From contig JALOTO010000035.1 of the NCBI GenBank assembly GCA_025457845.1, positions 1-11,870 on the forward strand: DNA of 11,870 bases, written 5' to 3'. A program made the position numbers and the translations under genes. This stretch comes from Thermoplasmata archaeon (GTDB taxonomy: Archaea > Thermoplasmatota > Thermoplasmata > UBA10834). This document shows positions 1 through 5,175 of the stretch, one piece after another (the stretch's first letter is position 1; each line of letters begins with the position of its first letter). Below the pieces are notes generated by a model. The model did no database searches, was not told where the DNA came from, and worked only from the letters and a program-made list of their open reading frames with translations.

Positions 1-1
1 A

Positions 2-833
2 GTCAAGCCCTCCGAGCAGGTGCCGCTGACGACCCAGTACATGTTCCAGCTCATAGAGGAGGCGGGTTTCCCGCCGGGCGTCATAAGCATGGTCAACGGC
101 AGGGAGGACGCGGTGAACACGTTCTTCGACAGCAAGGACGTGAAGGGCGTCTCCTTCGTCGGGTCCACCCCAGTCGCGAAGTGGATATACAAGATGGCCG
201 GCGAGCGCGGCAAGCGCGTGCAGGCCCAGGGCGGCGCGAAGAACTCGCTCGTCGTGATGCCAGATGCACCCCTCGACAAGACCGTGAACAACATGCTCGC
301 GTCGTTCTACGGCTGCGCGGGGCAGAGATGCCTGGCCGGGTCGAACCTCGTCGGGATCGGCGAAGTCGCGGAGCCGCTGCTGAAGAAGTTCGTCGAGGCG
401 TCCAAGAACATCAAGGTCGGATGCGGCCTCGACGAGAGCTCGAACATGGGCCCTGTCATCTCCGGCGCCGCCAAGGAGAGGGTCCTCGGCTACATACAGA
501 AGGGGGTCGACGAGGGCGCCAAGCTCCTCCTGGACGGGAGGGGCATCAAGGTCCCCGGATACGAGAAGGGCTACTTCATCGGACCGACCGTGTTCGACAA
601 CGTCACGCCCGACATGGCCATCGCCAAGGAGGAGATCTTCGGGCCGGTCGTGGCCTTCCACAGGATGAAGAACCTGGACGAGGCGATCGAGTTCATCCAC
701 AAGAGCCCGTTCGGCAACGCGGCGTCGATATACACGCAGAACGGGCGCTGGGCGCGCGACTTCAGGTACAAGGTCCAGTGCGGGAGCATCGGCGTGCACG
801 GACAGGAAGGTCGTCATAACCAGGTGGTTCTGA
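2..833 (+). pseudogene. methylmalonate-semialdehyde dehydrogenase (CoA-acylating), 5' cut by window, internal deletion near 3' end
   Basis: This family oxidises (methyl)malonate semialdehyde with NAD and CoA to acyl-CoA plus CO2. The reading frame is open from base 2 (KPSEQVPLT), so the gene begins outside the window. Family motifs appear in order: SFVGSTPVAK (about 160), QGGAKN (about 230), CAGQRC with the catalytic Cys (about 315-330), SNMGP (about 440) and EEIFGPV (about 630). The frame stays collinear to GSIGV at 782-796. The expected next stretch, with the FGG-K-S motif, is absent. The usual C-terminal residues TDRKVVITRWF and a TGA follow in another frame at 798-833. Compared with relatives about 35 codons are missing, best fitted by a 104-base deletion, which also explains the frame change. 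As written, the frame misses its own TGA at 831-833 and continues to 1282. Loss of the C-terminal oligomerisation arm should inactivate it, unless this is an assembly error. Confidence 0.82.
822..827 (+). promoter_or_regulatory. ribosome binding site of the ferritin-like gene
   Basis: AGGTGG ends five bases before the ATG at 833 and lies inside the codons for the dehydrogenase C-terminus (TRW). With the TGATG overlap of stop and start, this suggests translational coupling in the undamaged operon and supports 833 as the start of a separate gene. Confidence 0.5.
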
Positions 834-1282
834 TGGTCGAGTGCGAGTTCCCCGAGTGCACGACCTTCGGCACCGTCATCCGGTTCGCCATAGAGCTGGA
901 GCGCGTCGCCGCGGTCGCCAACGAGGAACTCGCATCCGAGCCGGGCCTAGCGGCCCACGCGTCGACCTTCAAGGCCATCTCCGAGAGCCACAAGAAGCGG
1001 CTCCGCCTGCTCGAGGACGCCCGCAGGGAGAAGCTCAACGAGATGGTCCTCGAGCCCATTTCCGACATCAAGCGGGAGGACTACCCCGTCGACTGCGCGG
1101 TGCCGAAGGGCGTCGACGTGAGGCGCGCGGCTGCCTACTCCGCGAAGGTGGAGGAGACCTCGGCGAGGTTCTACACGGACTCCGCGAAGATCGCGAAGAA
1201 CCTGCTGCACGAGGCGGCCAGGATCATGGAGCGCCTGGCGAAGGAGAACATGGCCAACAAGGCGAAGTTCGACTCGCTCTGA
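833..1282 (+). CDS. ferritin-like / rubrerythrin-like four-helix protein
   Basis: A 149-residue, nearly all-helical protein that looks like the ferritin-like superfamily, whose members bind two metal ions for oxygen or peroxide chemistry. Helical repeats are visible: FGTVIRFAIELE (12-23), a second helix with SESHKKRLRLLE (50-61), VEETSARFYTDSAKIAKN (106-123) and HEAARIMERLAKEN (126-139). The paired E-then-FY pattern of rubrerythrins is seen at 107-114. The full ExxH pairs are not: the first half has ExH (E51, H53) and the second half lacks a His after E133, so the metal site may be degenerate. The start overlaps the original dehydrogenase stop by one base and has its own ribosome binding site. 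In the present sequence the damaged dehydrogenase frame reads straight into this protein. Its role is unknown; clustering suggests a link to the dehydrogenase. Confidence 0.6.
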   Translation: MVECEFPECTTFGTVIRFAIELERVAAVANEELASEPGLAAHASTFKAISESHKKRLRLLEDARREKLNEMVLEPISDIKREDYPVDCAVPKGVDVRRAAAYSAKVEETSARFYTDSAKIAKNLLHEAARIMERLAKENMANKAKFDSL

Positions 1283-1309
1283 GCGATCTGTCCGAAACCA
1301 CTTCGAAAA

Positions 1310-1681
1310 TCATTTCCTCGTTCTTTCCAGCTTGGCGTACTCATCTATCGTCACGGTCTTCAGGCCGCCCCTGGCCAGCAGATCGAGCGTCCCGCGCACG
1401 GTCGGGTCGTCCGTCCGCAGGACCTCCACTCCGGCGTTGTGGAACCTGAGCAATGACGAGGGAGTGAGAGAGGTGACGACGACCTTGTCGACCCCCCTGT
1501 GGATGATCGCCTCGACAGGGTCGACGCAGGTGCCTCCCCCGCAGTTCCTCATCTGCGCCAGGTGCTCGAAGCGGCCGTCAGGGTGGACCTCGTAGTAATC
1601 GAGGAAGTCGGTCTCCTCGAAGGGGGTGGCTATGACCGTCTCGGGGCCGCCGGGCGCTGTGCAGGGGATGCAGACCTTCAA
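1310..1681 (-). CDS. dinitrogenase iron-molybdenum cofactor (NifX/NifB C-terminal type) domain protein
   Basis: A 123-residue stand-alone member of the DiNase FeMo-co family (PF02579 type), a ribonuclease-H-like alpha/beta fold found in NifX, NafY, NifB and many archaeal proteins of unknown role. It opens with the family start MKVCIP and has a Cys/Gly patch, NCGGGTC (46-52). The hallmark second half follows: a strand (VDKVVVTSL, 64-72), a helix with SSLLRFHNAGVEVL (75-88) and a final helix and strand with LLARGGLKTV. The start codon is TTG at 1679-1681. An in-frame TAG at 1691-1693 lies just upstream and the next Met is residue 44, so no ATG start is possible. No ribosome binding site is evident. 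It lies 49 bases after the permease stop on the same strand and may share its transcript. No nitrogenase genes are present, so a nif role is not implied; cluster or metal-cofactor binding is only a possibility. Confidence 0.8.
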   Translation of the reverse strand: MKVCIPCTAPGGPETVIATPFEETDFLDYYEVHPDGRFEHLAQMRNCGGGTCVDPVEAIIHRGVDKVVVTSLTPSSLLRFHNAGVEVLRTDDPTVRGTLDLLARGGLKTVTIDEYAKLERTRK

Positions 1682-1730
1682 GCGCCCGGGCTATGGTCGA
1701 GCTGTCGTTTAGCTCTTTTCACAGGCCTGT

Positions 1731-3599
1731 TCACTCGCGTGAGAACAGGTCGGGATAGAGCTTGTGCGACGCGGCGATCCCCATGACTATGAGCGCGGCG
1801 GGTATGGCGAACACTATCCAGTCCGGCGCCTGTGCGGTCCCTGTGAGCGCGTTCGACAGGAAGATCCCTCCCTGGTGGAACGGCGAGAGGAACGCGGCGA
1901 GGGCCCCGTAGTCGCCGTAGATGTCCCCGAACATCTCGGTGGAGAACCAGTTGTCGAACAGGAACGACATCCACTCGAACACGGTCATGGTCCCCAGCAG
2001 GGAGAGGTACAGGAAGATCCTCGATACGACCGTGGGCTTCAGGACCATCTTCTTTGCGCCGAGGTAGATCAGGCACGATCCGTAGGCGGCGGCGACCATG
2101 GTGATCACGGACAGGATGTACGCCACGAGGGTGATCGTCAGTATGTCCGAAGTGTCCTGGTGTAGCGGCGACAGCGCAACCAGTGTCAGCGGGAATATGA
2201 ATATCGGCGCGACTATGATCGGGTAGAGTATCTTCGAGAAGACCATCGTGGTCACCGAGATCGGCCCGAAGAACAGGATCTTCAGGGTGCCCTTCTGGAT
2301 CTCGTGCGCGAAGCCCTTGCTGAAGAGGCCACCGACGAAGATGACGGAGGCCAGCAACGCGATCCCGTAAGCGAACGACAGCAGGTTGAACGAGATGTCC
2401 AGGTCGAACGGGGTAGCGCTCCACGCGATGCCCGAGGTGTCGACCCCCAGCGGGAAGCTGATTATGCCCGCCTCGATGACGCGGGCGTTGCCTGCGTCGT
2501 CCCTCGCGAGGAACTTGACATCGTACATCCCCCATTCCTGCGGGGTGAACTCCACGGTCTGTCCGGTCAGGACAGTGCGCGTGTCGTTGTGCTCGATGTA
2601 CCAGATCTGGGCGGCCACGGAGCCGTTCATGTCGTTGACGTTGACGGCGGTCAGCTCGACCGGCTGCCCGACCGTGGCCACGACGATCTCCTCGACGGAG
2701 CCTACCTCCGGCGGGTTCCAATCGTCGCCGTCTGGCTGGATCCACACGTTCATCCCGCCTTGGCCGAGGTTGCCTGCTGCGTCCCTCACAGTGAGGCTGA
2801 CCCAGCAGCTGCCTCCGGAGTCGTAGTCCTTGAAGACCCTGTTGTCGAACCTGTAGTCGACGGTCTCGCCATAGAGGACTCTCTGGTAAACGTCATCGAA
2901 GGTCCATGTCCAGTTTACAACTGCGACATTGTCGCTGGCGGACGAGCCATCGAAGGTGACGGTGTCCCCCGCAGTGATCGTCACATCGGACATCATGCTC
3001 GTCCACGGGCCTTCGACATCGGAGGTCGAAGAGGAGACGGTTACCGTCGCCTGGTCCTCGTCCATGTTCCAGGACGAGTCCACGACCACGAGCGTGACCT
3101 CGTACTCCCCGACATTCTCGAAGGTGTACTCGACAACATCGCCATAGAGCTCGACTTCCACGGACCCGTCCCAGAAGGTCCACATCCAGTAGACCAGCGC
3201 GGAGTTGTCCGTGGATCCTGAAGCGTCCAGGGTTATCGTGTCTCCGGCGTCGATGTCCCTGTCACTCCCGGCATCGGCCACCGGAGGGACCGACTCAGTC
3301 GCCCCAGGGTAGGAGATGTTGTCCTCCCCTTCCTGGAACAGCTGGAACTGGACGGCCTCGTTCATGGCGAAGCTCATGATGTAGAAGATGAGCCCGAGGA
3401 AGACCACGAGGATGACCGAGCTGACGAGCCCGTGCTTTGCCATCGTCTTGAAGTCCTTCTCGAAGATGGTGAATGCGCGCTTGACCGTGGCGAACGATCC
3501 CGACCTCACGGTCTTGATCTCCCTGTAATGGTTCACGTGGGCCGCGATGTCCTCGGGCGGAGGGGGCAGCTCGCTGTCCATGTCCCCGTTCGGCACCAT
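1731..3599 (-). CDS. ABC-2 type transporter permease with PKD-like domains in an extracytoplasmic loop
   Basis: A 622-residue membrane subunit of an ABC exporter. Residues 1-56 are cytoplasmic, with a basic stretch before TM1 (about 57-79). A large external region (about 80-400) follows, then five or six further membrane segments (about 404-426, 450-476, 487-512, 524-546, 592-610). The post-loop part, with GLFSKGFAHEIQKGTLK (424-440), is the usual ABC-2 region between TM2 and TM3. The external loop holds two PKD-like domains: 105-190 (PPVADAG, DASGSTD, YTFENVGEYEVTL) and 196-287 (TAGDTVTFDGSSASD, VSLTVRDAAGN). A third related Ig-like unit lies at 295-382. PKD domains normally mediate protein or carbohydrate contacts at the cell surface. 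The ATG overlaps the ATPase stop (TGATG at 3597-3601), so the two are translationally coupled. Met7 is an alternative start. Substrate unknown. Confidence 0.85.
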   Translation of the reverse strand: MVPNGDMDSELPPPPEDIAAHVNHYREIKTVRSGSFATVKRAFTIFEKDFKTMAKHGLVSSVILVVFLGLIFYIMSFAMNEAVQFQLFQEGEDNISYPGATESVPPVADAGSDRDIDAGDTITLDASGSTDNSALVYWMWTFWDGSVEVELYGDVVEYTFENVGEYEVTLVVVDSSWNMDEDQATVTVSSSTSDVEGPWTSMMSDVTITAGDTVTFDGSSASDNVAVVNWTWTFDDVYQRVLYGETVDYRFDNRVFKDYDSGGSCWVSLTVRDAAGNLGQGGMNVWIQPDGDDWNPPEVGSVEEIVVATVGQPVELTAVNVNDMNGSVAAQIWYIEHNDTRTVLTGQTVEFTPQEWGMYDVKFLARDDAGNARVIEAGIISFPLGVDTSGIAWSATPFDLDISFNLLSFAYGIALLASVIFVGGLFSKGFAHEIQKGTLKILFFGPISVTTMVFSKILYPIIVAPIFIFPLTLVALSPLHQDTSDILTITLVAYILSVITMVAAAYGSCLIYLGAKKMVLKPTVVSRIFLYLSLLGTMTVFEWMSFLFDNWFSTEMFGDIYGDYGALAAFLSPFHQGGIFLSNALTGTAQAPDWIVFAIPAALIVMGIAASHKLYPDLFSRE

Positions 3600-4513
3600 C
3601 AGGACACGCCCCCTCTTGACGTGCGCTCGAAGACCTCTTCCATGGTCCCCATCGTCCTCATCTCGAAGAGGTCTATGCCCTCCTGGACGAGTATCTTGGC
3701 GACCTGGGGTGCGTCCGACCGTCTCTTGAGGGTGAGGTGGACATCCCCCTCGACGACGCTGATCTCCTGGAGGCCGAGCCCCCTGTCGAGCATCTCCTTG
3801 GCCTTCTGCGGGTCGGAGACATGAAGGGAGTAGGTCGGGGCGAGGTACTTCTCCTTGAGTTCCTCGGCGGTGCCTATGGCTATCAGCCTGCCGCGGTGTA
3901 TGAAAGCGAACCTGTCGACGATGTGCTCAGCCTCGATGAGGTTGTGGGACGTGAAGAAGATGGTGTTGCCGTCCTCGACCCTCTTCCTCAGGTGGTCCCT
4001 CAGGGCCTTCCTGTGGGTTATGTCGACGCCCTCGAAGGGCTCGTCCAGGAAGACTAGCGGCTTGTCGGCCATGAGCACCCTTGCGAGCGAGACCCTCTGC
4101 CTCTGCCCCTGGGAGAGCTGCGCGATCCTCTGGTCCAGGAAGCCGCGGAGGTCCGCGAGGTCTGCGGCGGTGTTGATGTTCTTCAGCCTGTCGCTCCTGC
4201 CCATGAGCATGAACTTGCCGAACATGTTCAGGTACTTGCGCGGCGTCATCTCCTCGTAGAACCGGCTCTCCTCCGAGAGGATGGCGATGTTGTCCCTGAC
4301 GTGGATCGGGTGGCGGGCGACGTCGATGTCGAGCACGGAGGCGCTGCCGTCGGTCGGGGCCGTGAGGCCGCAGAGGACCTTTATGCACGTGGTCTTCCCG
4401 GCGCCGTTGGGGCCGAAGAACCCGAAGATCTCGCCCCTGCCGACCTTGAAGGTCACGTCGTTCAGCGCCCTGATGCTCCTGTAATCCTTGAAAAGGCCTT
4501 CTGCCTCTATCAT
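3599..4513 (-). CDS. ABC transporter ATP-binding protein (ABC-2 exporter partner)
   Basis: The cytoplasmic ATPase that powers the adjacent permease. Numbered from the ATG at 4513 (304 residues), it has Walker A GPNGAGKTT (34-42), signature LSQGQRQRVSLAR (133-145), Walker B LVFLDEP (153-159, catalytic E158), D-loop EGVD (161-164) and H-loop SH (H190). The usual Q-loop glutamine appears replaced by Glu in LSEES, as in many DrrA-like exporters. An accessory C-terminal domain (about 220-304) follows. An in-frame ATG at 4531 would add six residues. I prefer 4513 because GGTGGAG lies just before it, the box A at 4547-4555 predicts transcription starting near 4525 (after the 4531 ATG), and MIEAEGL is the typical family start. 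It overlaps the permease gene by one base. Confidence 0.92.
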   Translation of the reverse strand: MIEAEGLFKDYRSIRALNDVTFKVGRGEIFGFFGPNGAGKTTCIKVLCGLTAPTDGSASVLDIDVARHPIHVRDNIAILSEESRFYEEMTPRKYLNMFGKFMLMGRSDRLKNINTAADLADLRGFLDQRIAQLSQGQRQRVSLARVLMADKPLVFLDEPFEGVDITHRKALRDHLRKRVEDGNTIFFTSHNLIEAEHIVDRFAFIHRGRLIAIGTAEELKEKYLAPTYSLHVSDPQKAKEMLDRGLGLQEISVVEGDVHLTLKRRSDAPQVAKILVQEGIDLFEMRTMGTMEEVFERTSRGGVS

Positions 4514-4516
4514 GGG

Positions 4517-4523
4517 CTCCACC
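4517..4523 (-). promoter_or_regulatory. ribosome binding site selecting the 4513 start
   Basis: GGTGGAG on the minus strand leaves three bases before the ATG at 4511-4513 (five if only GGTGG is counted). Nothing comparable precedes the upstream ATG at 4529-4531, whose leader reads CCACCGGCCTAG. Confidence 0.45.
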
Positions 4524-4546
4524 GGTCGCATCTAGGCCGGTGGTTG

Positions 4547-4555
4547 CTTATAAAG
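4547..4555 (-). promoter_or_regulatory. box A (TATA) promoter of the ABC operon
   Basis: CTTTATAAG on the minus strand is a near-ideal archaeal TATA box. Its centre near 4551 predicts a transcription start around 4525, giving a leader of about a dozen bases that holds the GGTGGAG site. It drives the ATPase and permease genes and possibly the DiNase-domain gene. Confidence 0.6.
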
Positions 4556-4574
4556 GGTGGATGGCAGGGTATCG

Positions 4575-4606
4575 AAAATGATAATGCGCGCTGGCCCTGC
4601 TGGGCC
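4575..4606 (-). terminator. possible terminator after the GyrI-like gene
   Basis: On the minus strand, shortly after the stop at 4615, GGCCC-AGCA-GGGCC (4593-4606) forms a five-pair GC stem with a four-base loop. A T-rich stretch with ATTATCATTTTC follows. The layout suits termination before the next promoter at 4547, but the stem is short. Confidence 0.35.
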
Positions 4607-4614
4607 GGCCGCGG

Positions 4615-5085
4615 TCAGGCCTTCCTGACGGGGACCATGATCTTGGCGTAGAGTATGGTCCTCCCCTCGACCACCTCGGGCTTCCTCGTGTAGACCTCCA
4701 TCGGGGGCCTCGAGCACCTGTACCCGTTGTCGGCCACCCACGTCTCCAGTTCGTCGTAGCTCTGCTTGAATATGCTCGAAGGGCCCTTGTGCGACAGCGC
4801 CGCCACGGTCATGCCAGGTAGGGTCTTGGTCCTGATCCCATCGCCCCCTCTCGCCTCACCCTTGAAGGATATCGCGATCTGGCTCCTGAGCTCCTCCTTT
4901 GTCGTCGTGTAGGGGTCGTCCATGTAGATGGCCATCGGGTGGAACCCGGGGATGACCTTCCTGTCCTTCGCCCACCTGTAGAGCCTCTCGAGGTACTCGG
5001 GCCATGGGATCGTGTCGTACGGTCCCGTGTGGTCGATGTACGCTATCTTGAGCTCCTTCCTCTCCTCGAGCCTAACCTTCGCCAT
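4615..5085 (-). CDS. GyrI-like small-molecule-binding domain protein
   Basis: A 156-residue protein made only of a GyrI-like / AraC effector-binding fold (two SHS2-type halves). It has no helix-turn-helix part. The first half is about residues 5-73: IAYIDHTGPYD (14-24), then WPEYLERLYRWA (28-39), and IYMDDPYTTTKEELRS (53-68). The second half is about 90-153: MTVAALSHKGPSSIFKQSY (92-110) with a helix to TWVADNGY, then MEVYT and a final strand. The HTGPY and HKGPS turns are the matched loops of the duplicated halves. The family binds hydrophobic or cationic small molecules, and some members hydrolyse such compounds. I chose the ATG at 5083-5085 because GGGAG precedes it; an ATG at 5098-5100 would add five residues. 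It follows the oxidoreductase on the same strand but seems to have its own promoter. Ligand unknown. Confidence 0.8.
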   Translation of the reverse strand: MAKVRLEERKELKIAYIDHTGPYDTIPWPEYLERLYRWAKDRKVIPGFHPMAIYMDDPYTTTKEELRSQIAISFKGEARGGDGIRTKTLPGMTVAALSHKGPSSIFKQSYDELETWVADNGYRCSRPPMEVYTRKPEVVEGRTILYAKIMVPVRKA

Positions 5086-5101
5086 GCTCTCCCTGCCCAT
5101 G

Positions 5102-5124
5102 CAGAGGGCACGTAGCGCCCTCTG
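5102..5124 (-). promoter_or_regulatory. inverted repeat, candidate operator of the GyrI-like gene
   Basis: A perfect eight-base inverted repeat, CAGAGGGC (5102-5109) and GCCCTCTG (5117-5124), is separated by seven bases. It sits directly after the TATA-like motif at 5125-5132 and reaches the predicted transcription start near 5103. Archaeal repressors commonly bind in this position. It could instead form a hairpin in RNA reading through from the oxidoreductase. Confidence 0.4.
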
Positions 5125-5132
5125 AGTATATC
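5125..5132 (-). promoter_or_regulatory. TATA-like promoter of the GyrI-like gene
   Basis: GATATACT on the minus strand predicts transcription from about 5103, which is 18 bases before the preferred ATG at 5085. The surrounding sequence is GC-rich, so the AT-rich motif stands out. Confidence 0.4.
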
Positions 5133-5138
5133 GTGTGC

Positions 5139-5175
5139 GCGTCCGACGCCCCCGTCCGACACCCGCGTCGGACGC
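5139..5175 (-). terminator. stem-loop directly after the oxidoreductase stop codon
   Basis: GCGTCCGACGC (5139-5149) and GCGTCGGACGC (5165-5175) form a perfect 11-base inverted repeat with a 15-base loop, starting at the base next to the TGA at 5176-5178. The loop holds a further GTCCGAC, which can pair with the 5165-5175 arm instead. No T-tract follows on the minus strand, so mRNA 3'-end protection or a regulatory switch is as likely as termination. Confidence 0.45.

Noticed and set aside
1283..1309. Possible terminator between the convergent ferritin-like and DiNase genes
   Set aside because: Only a few short T or pyrimidine runs and no stem were visible.
1310..1681. Nitrogenase cofactor assembly locus
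   Set aside because: The DiNase fold is widespread outside nitrogen fixation and no nif structural or NifB radical-SAM gene is present.
1721..1730. Perfect palindrome ACAGGCCTGT just after the permease stop
   Set aside because: Too short, with no loop for a hairpin and no T-tract, so it was not called as a terminator or operator.
1678..2745. A 355-codon minus-strand frame overlapping the permease gene
   Set aside because: Arg- and His-rich shadow of the permease in another phase, with no membrane segments or family motifs.
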